DNA of 64,000 nt from JBKCUI01 sp052161605 (GTDB lineage: Bacteria; Planctomycetota; Planctomycetia; Pirellulales; Pirellulaceae), in the NCBI GenBank assembly GCA_052161605.1, contig CP197409.1; one strand, given 5' to 3'. Of this stretch, positions 9,273-17,213 are shown piece by piece. Each line of letters begins with the position of its first letter. Position 1 is the stretch's first letter. The translations under genes were made by a program, and so were the position numbers. The notes beneath the pieces were generated by a model. It was not told where the DNA came from and searched no databases. It was given only the letters and a program-made list of their open reading frames with translations.

Positions 9273-11147
9273 TCACTCTGACGTAGTTTCCTCTGATGTC
9301 AACTCCTTCTTGGCTCGCTCGATCAACTGTTTCGCCCAAGCCTTGTCCTGGAAGAGTTCGATCAAGGCCGCGAACCATTTTCGCCGCCGATCCGGGGACA
9401 GATTGGCACTGACCCACTCTGCTTGCTTTTCGAGTGCTTCCAAGGCCTCGTTCTTCTTGGTGTCACGTTGTTGGGCGAGGATGGATAGGGAACGCTTCGC
9501 TTGTACGATTAGCTGTTTGGATAATTTGTCGTTCTCAGCTTCTCCTGCGAACATAGTTAAGAATGCTTGGTATTTGCGAATCGCTGTTCCTGCATCAATA
9601 GATTGAGACTCAACACACTCCAAGTACGCTTGTTGGATAGGCGACAGTTGATCGGCAGTTCCCCGACGCGCTCTGCGTTGCAAGGCCCGAATGGCTTGAA
9701 TGGACTCGATTTCTTCGAGAGTGGCTTCGACATCGGCAATTCGTGGATCCGTTGGGTACAATTCGCGAAACCGTTGTGCCGCCAACTCTGCGGATAGCCA
9801 CACTTCCTCGTCGTTACTTGCAATCGCCTCAGCAACCTCGCCGTAAAGGGTGTTCGCTGATGGGGCACGCAACATCCACGCAATGGCTCCGATGCAACCT
9901 AGTAACGCGATGCCCAGTATGGCAATGGGAATCCATTGAGCCCATCCGTGATGTTCGTGAGGCTCACTGCTTGTAAAGACAACCTGTCGACGATCTTCTT
10001 CCTCGAACTCCTTGAAGTTGGTTTTCCCCATGTGCTCGATTCCGCTTGGACGATCGGGATTCAAATCCTGCATAGAATCTCGACCTTGGCCGGTTTCAGC
10101 CGCAACTGTTTTTTCGTTTGGTCCAGCGCGGGAGGGGAGATCCGGTCGAGTAGCAGTACCTTTTTCCACTGCTTTGGGATCTTTCAAGTGGGTTCGATCG
10201 GAAACGACGACCGTTTGCTCTTGCTTTACGCGAGGATCATTCAAAATCTCGGGGTCGATGTCGATACTGGTAAGCTCTTTGAGTCGGCTTGCATCGGGGC
10301 CTTCGGTGATTTGTGTTCGCTGTGCGAGTCCCATTTTCAGCGATTGAAAGCGATTACCCACCACTAGGCCGGTCGGGGGGCGTCGAGACGGATCCTTGGT
10401 CAGCAACTCTTCTACAAGCTCACATAACTCACTAGGCGTATCGGGTACGATATCCCGAATAGGTATCACGTTTCCGTATCTCACGTTGAAAAGAACTTCC
10501 GGCACCGTCTTGCCTTGAAAAGGAGCTCGCCCTGTAAGAGCTGCGTAGCAAACGCTCCCCAATGCATATAGATCGCTTCGAATCGAAACTGGCTTTCCTT
10601 CTGCTTGTTCGGGAGCCATAAAATCGGCGGTTCCGAGGATGGAGCCTTCGACTGTTGCGTCCGCAGCGCCGAAAAGCTTGGCGATACCAAAATCGGTCAG
10701 CTTCACGCGGCCGTTGCTATCGATCATGAGGTTCGCTGGTTTCAAATCCCGATGGATGATTCCAAAGTCATGTGCATGCTTGAGTGCGGAACTAGTCTCT
10801 ATGCCAATCTCGATGACGCGTCGCCAATCGAGCCGCTTTTCTCGTCGCAATTGCTGTTGCAGATTCTCTCCGTCGACGTACTCCATCGAATAGAAGAGCA
10901 TTCCCTTTTCTTCGCCAGACCCGATTAGCTGAACAATATTTGGATGTTTGAGTTTGAGCAAGGTCTGGATTTCCGCGTCAAACCGTCTCCGGAACCGTTG
11001 ATGCTGAGCCAAGGCTGGGGCGATAATCTTTACGGCAACGGGATCTCCCGACCTAGTATGGACGCCGTGATAGACCGTTCCCATCCCCCCCTGTCCGAGA
11101 ACTCGAACGATTTTGTAGGGGCCTATGTATTCAAACTCAGTCTTCAC
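9273..11147 (-). CDS. PknB-type membrane Ser/Thr protein kinase
   Basis: 624 residues from a GTG start at 11147 preceded by AAAGG at good spacing. The kinase domain (about 8-275) has the glycine loop GQGGMGTVY, VAVKII lysine, HRDLKPAN catalytic loop, TDFG and APEQ, so it should be active. A single transmembrane helix follows at about 402-424 (PIAILGIALLGCIGAIAW), then a roughly 200-residue, charged, alpha-helical C-terminal region presumably outside the membrane. It has no PASTA repeats. Lies between a small conserved gene upstream and the ABC ATPase downstream on the same strand, opposite an FHA-domain cyclase that could read its phosphothreonine output (inference). Confidence 0.92.
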   Translation of the reverse strand: MKTEFEYIGPYKIVRVLGQGGMGTVYHGVHTRSGDPVAVKIIAPALAQHQRFRRRFDAEIQTLLKLKHPNIVQLIGSGEEKGMLFYSMEYVDGENLQQQLRREKRLDWRRVIEIGIETSSALKHAHDFGIIHRDLKPANLMIDSNGRVKLTDFGIAKLFGAADATVEGSILGTADFMAPEQAEGKPVSIRSDLYALGSVCYAALTGRAPFQGKTVPEVLFNVRYGNVIPIRDIVPDTPSELCELVEELLTKDPSRRPPTGLVVGNRFQSLKMGLAQRTQITEGPDASRLKELTSIDIDPEILNDPRVKQEQTVVVSDRTHLKDPKAVEKGTATRPDLPSRAGPNEKTVAAETGQGRDSMQDLNPDRPSGIEHMGKTNFKEFEEEDRRQVVFTSSEPHEHHGWAQWIPIAILGIALLGCIGAIAWMLRAPSANTLYGEVAEAIASNDEEVWLSAELAAQRFRELYPTDPRIADVEATLEEIESIQAIRALQRRARRGTADQLSPIQQAYLECVESQSIDAGTAIRKYQAFLTMFAGEAENDKLSKQLIVQAKRSLSILAQQRDTKKNEALEALEKQAEWVSANLSPDRRRKWFAALIELFQDKAWAKQLIERAKKELTSEETTSE

Positions 11148-11180
11148 AGCGTTAACCTTTAGTCTTTTATGCTCGGAGCC

Positions 11181-11576
11181 TTACTCAGAATCATTCGATG
11201 CAGCCTGCTCCGAATTCAAAAGCTGACCAATTCTGGCCACAGCAATCCCGAGCGATTTGGAAGCCATTTTGAAATTCATGTGACCGGAAACCTCAGGCTG
11301 TATCTCTGCGAAATGCTCGGCCGCTCGACGTAGTTTGGAAAACTTCTTGCGGGCTAGGTGCAAATACTTTCTCGCATCTCCAGAGTCAACCGATGGCCCT
11401 AAAGCTAGCATGAAATCATAAAGTTCGCGATGGACCTCCGCCAATTCCTCGTCCTCAGAGGCTTCGTCAGAGTGTTTCAAAAAGGTCCTTACCATCCAGA
11501 CATGGCTCAAAACCTCGTCGATTCGCAGCATCAGCTCGGTCTCGAAAGTATCAAGGGCGGGTTGTTCTGAATCCAT
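11181..11576 (-). CDS. Conserved small acidic helical protein, function unknown
   Basis: 131 residues from the internal ATG at 11576; the frame continues to an ATG at 11651, but the extra 25 residues are unlike the rest and the hydrophilic helical body starts at MDSEQP. It contains a region EVLSHVWMVRTFLKHS that I associate with uncharacterised planctomycete proteins of this size. No signal peptide, no membrane segment, no recognisable catalytic motif; probably a cytoplasmic all-alpha protein. It is 33 nt upstream of the kinase gene on the same strand and divergent from the cyclase gene. Confidence 0.65.
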   Translation of the reverse strand: MDSEQPALDTFETELMLRIDEVLSHVWMVRTFLKHSDEASEDEELAEVHRELYDFMLALGPSVDSGDARKYLHLARKKFSKLRRAAEHFAEIQPEVSGHMNFKMASKSLGIAVARIGQLLNSEQAASNDSE

Positions 11577-11680
11577 ATTAGTAGTGATGTTCGAGATCAA
11601 ATTAGTCCGATCATCAATTATACTCGGAAATCGTATTTTGTAATGTCGCACGAAACTGCTGTCTTCCCTAGGATGGAACG

Positions 11681-13561
11681 ATGCCGGATTTAATCGCTCA
11701 AGGCCCTTCGACTACAGATCGGTGGCGAAGGTCATTGCCACAAGCTGACGTCACATCAACCGCTGTCATCGTCCTAGGACGTGCTGCGGTGGGGTGGTCT
11801 GTCCCCTGGGATGATCGAATTTCCCGCAGCCATGTCAAGCTAACTTGGAATGGCGCAAAACTTTCCATAAACCGTCTCGTAGAAGCTCGAAATCCTGTCT
11901 TCTTCAAGGGGCTTCGCCGCGATGACTTTGAAATAGGTATTGGCGAACATTTTGTCATTGGTCAAACAACCTTCAGTCTAGTCGATCATCGTATTCGGAT
12001 GGTTTCACCGGGTGATGCTCCCCCGGCAATGACCGAACTAACCTTTGCACCAGCCCAACTTAGGCAATATCGATACCGAGATGCTGATCGGCGCATCGAA
12101 GCGTTAAGTCGATTACCCGAGATTATCTCTGGTAGCCGATCGGATGATGAAATGTGTGTAAGAGTGGTGAGCATGCTTATGCAGGGGATACCGCGAGCCG
12201 CTTTAGTCGCCGTGGTCGCCGATCCGGCAATGCAGTGTGATTCGGACGACTACATTATCAGGGACTCAATGACAGATTCTTTGAGTGTCCTGCCACGCCC
12301 CTCTGGCGAACCTGGTATTCGAGTGTTGCATTGGGATTCTCGCAGCACTCTTAGCGAACCGTTCGCTCCCTCAGCTCGATTGATTCAGCAAGCACTTAAA
12401 ACCCAACAAAGTGTACTAAATATTTGGAACCGAAATCAGTACATGTCGAAATCCTCGTTCACGCAGAGTGAAAACGTCGATTGGGCTTTTTGCACTCCGA
12501 TTCTAGGGGAAGCATGTCCTGGCTGGGCGATCTACGTCGCTGGCGATTTTTCCGGGATCGAAGATATGCCGCAAGGTAAAAACTCCACCTTGGAGGTCGA
12601 ACATGGGCTTCACGACGAGCTGAAGTTTGCAGAACTAACTGCGACCACCATTAGCTCGCTGCGACAGACCCGTTTACTTCTACGACGACAAGATTCTTTG
12701 CGACCATTCTTCGCTCCCGTCGTTCAGAAGGCCCTTGCGACGGCGGATCCAGACCAAGTGCTCGCCCCTAGAGAAACCGACGTTTCCGTTCTATTCTGTG
12801 ATTTGCGAGGTTTCTCTCGTCGAAGCGAAGAGTCAAGCGATCGCTTGCTCGAATTGTTACAACGAGTCAGCGATGCTCTTGGAGTCATGACGCACCACAT
12901 ACTGGCAACCCATGGAGTGGTGGGGGATTTTCATGGGGACGCGGCCATGGGTTTTTGGGGTTGGCCGCTCGGACAATCAGACGCTGTATACCAAGCGGCC
13001 GAAGCGGCTCTCGCCATCCGAGCGGAGTTTGAAGCAGCCTCGCAGCGCAAGGATCATCCACTGTTTGGTTTCCGAGCTGGCTTGGGGTTAGCAACCGGTC
13101 GAGCAGTCGCGGGACGTATCGGAACAGTTGACCAAGTTAAAGTTACCGTGTTTGGGCCGGTGGTCAATTTGGCATCTCGATTGGAGAGTATGACCAAACA
13201 ACTCCAAGCACCGATTTTGATCGACGAGGCGACAGCTAAGAAACTCGCGAACGGCAACCATCGTTCCTTTCGAATTCGAAAAGTTGCTAGAGTCATTCCT
13301 TACGGCTTTACAACCCCTCTAACCGTTAGCGAGTTGTTGCCACCTGCTGGCGAAGGAGTATTGCTTTCGGATGAACATATCCAAGCGTACGAACAAGCCC
13401 TCGAGTGTTTGCAAACCGGAGATTGGGACGCTGCGTTCCGGTTGCTTCATCGTGTGCCAGCCGAAGATCGCGTCAAAGATTTTCTCACGGTGTTTATCGC
13501 TCAGCACGGTCGAACACCACCTGCGAATTGGCAAGGTATCATTCCCTTAGCCAACAAATAA
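11681..13561 (+). CDS. FHA domain-class III adenylate/guanylate cyclase
   Basis: 626 residues. N-terminal FHA-like module (about 20-105, with the RISRSHVKL phosphothreonine-binding pattern), a middle region (about 130-345) that may be GAF-like, and a C-terminal class III cyclase domain (about 365-530). Cyclase landmarks: first metal aspartate in VLFCDLRGF, second in HGDAAMGFWG, GxxTG-type loop GLATGRAVAGRIG, and the VNLASRL segment holding the catalytic Asn and Arg. All key residues are present. It should make a cyclic nucleotide under control of a phosphopeptide read by the FHA domain; the nearby PknB kinase is a plausible source (inference). Start ATG 11681 has an AGGA upstream. Confidence 0.88.
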   Translation: MPDLIAQGPSTTDRWRRSLPQADVTSTAVIVLGRAAVGWSVPWDDRISRSHVKLTWNGAKLSINRLVEARNPVFFKGLRRDDFEIGIGEHFVIGQTTFSLVDHRIRMVSPGDAPPAMTELTFAPAQLRQYRYRDADRRIEALSRLPEIISGSRSDDEMCVRVVSMLMQGIPRAALVAVVADPAMQCDSDDYIIRDSMTDSLSVLPRPSGEPGIRVLHWDSRSTLSEPFAPSARLIQQALKTQQSVLNIWNRNQYMSKSSFTQSENVDWAFCTPILGEACPGWAIYVAGDFSGIEDMPQGKNSTLEVEHGLHDELKFAELTATTISSLRQTRLLLRRQDSLRPFFAPVVQKALATADPDQVLAPRETDVSVLFCDLRGFSRRSEESSDRLLELLQRVSDALGVMTHHILATHGVVGDFHGDAAMGFWGWPLGQSDAVYQAAEAALAIRAEFEAASQRKDHPLFGFRAGLGLATGRAVAGRIGTVDQVKVTVFGPVVNLASRLESMTKQLQAPILIDEATAKKLANGNHRSFRIRKVARVIPYGFTTPLTVSELLPPAGEGVLLSDEHIQAYEQALECLQTGDWDAAFRLLHRVPAEDRVKDFLTVFIAQHGRTPPANWQGIIPLANK

Positions 13562-13589
13562 AACCTATTACGAAACCCAAAAGAGCTAA

Positions 13590-14483
13590 ATGAATCGAGA
13601 ACCAATAAAAGAACCAAGTGCCAGTCTTTTTGATTGGATAGGCTCAGGTTTTCTGTGCAGTTCCTTCACAGTCGCCTTGCCTATCCTATTGGCCTACCGT
13701 TTCACGGGAAAAACGGGCATGGAAAAAGCGATGACCGCCATGGTGAATCCACTTTTCCTGGTTTGGTTTTGTATCTTAACTGCTGCGCTCGTTGCTAGAG
13801 GACGAGGCGAGAAGGGATTGTTTCGCGGGTTGTTTTCGTTAGGACTGTTCCTTTGGGCTTGCTCTGCTCCGTATGTCGTAAACTCGGTCGTGGCGAAATG
13901 GGAGCATCAATACCCAATCCAAACACTTGACGAATTCGAGCCATACGATGTCGTCATTGTGCTAGGTGGCGGCTGTTCATCTCGACCGGCGAAAGATCCA
14001 CAGTTGAACGATGCGGGAGATCGGATCGCATTCTCAGCTCGCCTATATAAGCGAGGGCTTGCGAAGAAGCTCGTGACGACCGGGAGCAACCTCGAACTCG
14101 TGGGCTCACTGCTGGGTGAGCTACAACAAGGCGACGGTCCTAGTGAACAGACCAAACAGATTTGGATGGATTTGGGCATTCCAGAAAACGATATCGAGCA
14201 GATTTCAGGGCAAAACACGTCGGCAGAGATGGCAGGCTTGGCAGAACGAAAAGACTTGTGGCAAGGAAAACGTTGCGGACTAGTAACGAGCGCTTTTCAC
14301 ATGCCGCGAGCCATGACGTTAGCTAATCAGGCAGGGCTAGAGCTCGATCCCATTCCGGCTAACTTCTGGAGCGGTCCCGATGATCAGCCCGTTACCATGG
14401 AGATGTTTCTCCCGAGTCCTTATGCAATGGATCAAATCGGTAAGCTAACGAAGGAGTGGATTGGGATTCGCATAAAAAGATGA
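13590..14483 (+). CDS. DUF218 / YdcF-ElyC-SanA family membrane protein
   Basis: 297 residues. The first 110 residues hold two or three hydrophobic segments; the DUF218 domain follows with VVIVLGGG, a TTGSN segment, NTSAEM and TSAFHMPRA motifs. Family members (SanA, ElyC, YdcF) affect envelope integrity in E. coli, but no reaction has been proven. It begins 28 nt after the cyclase stop and may be its transcriptional partner. Confidence 0.85.
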   Translation: MNREPIKEPSASLFDWIGSGFLCSSFTVALPILLAYRFTGKTGMEKAMTAMVNPLFLVWFCILTAALVARGRGEKGLFRGLFSLGLFLWACSAPYVVNSVVAKWEHQYPIQTLDEFEPYDVVIVLGGGCSSRPAKDPQLNDAGDRIAFSARLYKRGLAKKLVTTGSNLELVGSLLGELQQGDGPSEQTKQIWMDLGIPENDIEQISGQNTSAEMAGLAERKDLWQGKRCGLVTSAFHMPRAMTLANQAGLELDPIPANFWSGPDDQPVTMEMFLPSPYAMDQIGKLTKEWIGIRIKR

Positions 14484-14533
14484 TAATCGCGATTCCTCAG
14501 TGGAATTCGCTGGTCGCAAATCTGCTTACGAGT

Positions 14534-15118
14534 TTATACGAACCGATTCTCGAGTTTCGTGATGGCTTGCGGTAGAGCGTCGCATTCTAGTTGGAAGACC
14601 CTTCTCTGCAGGTCAGCCGGAGTATCCGTGTCAAAAACATCGCAGGCTTTTTGCAAGATAATTGGTCCATGATCGTACTCGTTATCCACGAAATGAACCG
14701 TGCATCCCGAGATCTTCACACCGAACTTAATCGCTGCTTCGTGAACCTTTATTCCGTACATTCCATGACCGCAGAAGGAAGGAATCAAAGAAGGATGGAT
14801 GTTGATGACGCGATTCTCAAAATCTTTTGGGATCAACACATGCTGTAGATAGCCCGCCATGATAACAAGTTTAGCACCAGACTGTCTGATCGGTGTAAAA
14901 ACGGCTTCCGAGTGAAGGGTGGGATCGTCCCCTCTTTTTTTTGTGACCACGATTGAGGCGATCTTCTCTGCGGCAGCATAGTTCAACCCAGGGGCGTCAG
15001 CGCGTGAGCTAACGACCAGGCGGAAGTCCACATCCAATTGCTTCGCATTTCGCCGATCAATGAGATTCTTTAAAGTGGTTCCACCTCCAGAGATCAATAC
15101 GGCAATCGGAAGTGACAT
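14534..15118 (-). CDS. purN: Phosphoribosylglycinamide formyltransferase
   Basis: 194 residues, the usual PurN size. Transfers a formyl group from 10-formyl-THF to GAR in purine synthesis (cytoplasm). Visible: phosphate-binding ISGGGTTL near the N-terminus, catalytic Asn/His in INIHPSLIP, and the catalytic Asp in the EYDHGPI loop. The formyl-folate binding segment MAGYLQHVLIP departs from the common AGFMRIL pattern. It starts 4 nt after the stop of the TlpA-like gene, so the two are co-transcribed, although no functional link is obvious. A non-purine formyltransferase of the same fold remains possible but less likely. Confidence 0.85.
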   Translation of the reverse strand: MSLPIAVLISGGGTTLKNLIDRRNAKQLDVDFRLVVSSRADAPGLNYAAAEKIASIVVTKKRGDDPTLHSEAVFTPIRQSGAKLVIMAGYLQHVLIPKDFENRVINIHPSLIPSFCGHGMYGIKVHEAAIKFGVKISGCTVHFVDNEYDHGPIILQKACDVFDTDTPADLQRRVFQLECDALPQAITKLENRFV

Positions 15119-15122
15119 GGCT

Positions 15123-16235
15123 CTATCTTTGAACAGCAGGTAATCTTTTAAGCTCGATTAGAAAAGCTATCATCGTGGGCTTTTGTGCTTCACCAGCTAG
15201 CTCAATGGCTCGCGTCTGGTGGACGATAGCTTGTTCGGTTTTCCCCATCAATCCCTCGAGTTTCGCTAGTGTATGGAGCAGTCCAGATTCTGTCGACCCG
15301 TCTTGAACTAGCAAGATGGCCCGCTCCAATGCATCGCAAGCTAGCAGAATTACCTTACCGTCCTTGATATGTCCTCGTAGGGCGAGTTGATAAACCGTAG
15401 CGGAAACATCGTGTACGAATAGGGGCTCCTCCTCGCAAATTGCGAAGAGCTGTTGAACCACGACCGCAAACTCAGTTGCGTGTTTACCTGATCGGGAAAA
15501 AATCTCTAGCTTACTCTTGAGCAACCCGTAGGTTATCCGAGGCTCGTCTGACATTGCAAGGAAGCGATCAATCTCGTTAATGGCCCCGTCCCAATTCTTG
15601 GCTTTGGTCAGTCGAGCTATTGAGGCTTGCACCTCTTCCACTAAACGCTGTTCTCGCTCCATTTTTTCACGATCCCAACGGCCCAGAACGACTGCTTCTA
15701 AAATGGTATCGAGCTCGCTAGGATGACCATCCCATTCCACTTTTCCCTCCCGCCCAACGATGAATGCCCACGGCAAATGGTTATCGAATTTTTTCCCCAA
15801 GTAAGCCCGCTGCGGGGAGCTATTCTGGGCGGAACCAATGACAAGTTTGTGGGCTAGCCGACCGTAGCTTATGGTTTGCTGGTCTGGCGTTTTAACTGTT
15901 TCCCTTAGGAAAGTACTAATCGTCGCTGGAGGCTCGTGGCTTACGAAAGTGAATCTTACATCTTGCTCGCGAAAGGTGTGTTGAAGGGCCACTAAGTGCA
16001 GGAAGCTTGGGTCAGCCTCGGTGCATGTGGTGCTCCAAAATTCGATGACGTTGACTTTCCCATTCACAATTCCTGTGGGAACATTTGATTGATCGCCGCC
16101 TGTAGAGATCCAACGACTTACTTCAAGGCGAGGAGCTTGTACGCCTGGCCTGATGGCTGCAATTTCCTGCGCAAGACCTGAAGCGGATGAAAGTATCCCA
16201 ATAATCGGCAAGATCGTCAGCAAGTACTTGAGCAT
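15123..16235 (-). CDS. Exported TlpA-like thioredoxin-fold protein with one active-site Cys
   Basis: 370 residues with a signal peptide ending near GLAQE (about residue 24). Residues 30-190 are a TlpA/redoxin-like domain, but the expected WCxPC reads WSTTCTEAD, retaining one cysteine only. Residues 200-370 are helical with TPR-like character (LAMSDEPRITYGLLKSK, AIELAGEAQKP). With a single Cys it cannot be a standard dithiol oxidoreductase; it may act by a monothiol route or only bind. Upstream neighbour is the HEAT-repeat lipoprotein (gap 66 nt); PurN follows after 4 nt. Confidence 0.75.
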   Translation of the reverse strand: MLKYLLTILPIIGILSSASGLAQEIAAIRPGVQAPRLEVSRWISTGGDQSNVPTGIVNGKVNVIEFWSTTCTEADPSFLHLVALQHTFREQDVRFTFVSHEPPATISTFLRETVKTPDQQTISYGRLAHKLVIGSAQNSSPQRAYLGKKFDNHLPWAFIVGREGKVEWDGHPSELDTILEAVVLGRWDREKMEREQRLVEEVQASIARLTKAKNWDGAINEIDRFLAMSDEPRITYGLLKSKLEIFSRSGKHATEFAVVVQQLFAICEEEPLFVHDVSATVYQLALRGHIKDGKVILLACDALERAILLVQDGSTESGLLHTLAKLEGLMGKTEQAIVHQTRAIELAGEAQKPTMIAFLIELKRLPAVQR

Positions 16236-16301
16236 GGGAGGCGACCAAGTGTGGAAGAATGAAAGCTAGAATCCGTTTAGTGCTTCAGACGCGTGGCAAT
16301 A

Positions 16302-17036
16302 CTAACGCCAAATAGAGAGGAACTGGCTGGCCAAGCTAGGTGCTTCTGGCTGAATATCATCGCCATTCATATATTGTTTCCACTTTGCAACGTCGCCTCG
16401 AAAATCGACACCGGTGTGGTGTTTTAATGCAACCGTCGCGGAGGATTGAATGGCGGGAGAGCGATCGTTGAGTTGACTGGCGAGGAACGTTTTGACTTCA
16501 TCGTCCGTGTGATGCCCGAGAGATTCAATAGCCAGCAACTTAACGGCCTGGCTTTTATCGCTCGATGCCATTGTGATCAGCGTTTGAGTTGAAAGTGAGT
16601 TGTCACTCTTACTGAGAGATTTCGCAACTGCCATTCGAACCTTCTCGTTACCGTCCCTCGACAACTTAGCCAGTCCCTCAATTGCTCTCGGGTCGTTCGG
16701 GACCTCTTCTAAGACCATGGCAACTCGTCGACGAATCTCGGGAGAAGTGTCATCGATCGAGGATTGGGTCAACGTATTGATGAAGCGAGCTTGTTCGTCC
16801 GGCGTGTAGCTGGCAATTTGTGCTTTGAGCAAATCGAACTGTTTGATTCTGTCGTCGAAAACTTCTGCTCGTTTCTTATCTTCGTTCCATTGCTTCACAA
16901 TCCAGGGATTTAGTTTCTTCATCTGGTAGAGTGGACCGTCGGCACAACCAGTGCAAACGAGAAAACAGCCGAGTAAGATCCCGTGCTGAAACCTAGTCTT
17001 AACACCATTCTTGGTTGAGAAAGCAGTCATGCACAT
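16302..17036 (-). CDS. HEAT-repeat lipoprotein
   Basis: 244 residues (ATG at 17036; a second ATG at 17030 is equally plausible). A hydrophobic leader ends in a lipobox-like LVCTGC (Cys about 31), predicting lipid attachment. The remainder contains three or four HEAT/PBS-lyase-like repeats (EIRRRVAMVLEEVP, EKVRMAVAKSL, QAVKLLAIESLG, PAIQSSATVAL), a protein-interaction scaffold. First gene of a presumed three-gene minus-strand unit with the TlpA-like protein and purN. Confidence 0.8.
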   Translation of the reverse strand: MCMTAFSTKNGVKTRFQHGILLGCFLVCTGCADGPLYQMKKLNPWIVKQWNEDKKRAEVFDDRIKQFDLLKAQIASYTPDEQARFINTLTQSSIDDTSPEIRRRVAMVLEEVPNDPRAIEGLAKLSRDGNEKVRMAVAKSLSKSDNSLSTQTLITMASSDKSQAVKLLAIESLGHHTDDEVKTFLASQLNDRSPAIQSSATVALKHHTGVDFRGDVAKWKQYMNGDDIQPEAPSLASQFLSIWR

Positions 17037-17213
17037 TCCAGAACGATAGTTGGAATCGAAAGCGAAGTATCCTTTAGTGCAGACATTAGTAAAACATCGA
17101 ACCCGGAGGCTAGGGCAATCACAGCAAAAATCTAGCCCCCCGTTCGCTGCACTTCTTCGCTAGCAAATCGAAGCTATTGCCTTTTTGCTTGCGCACCAAT
17201 GCAATCGCTCTGC

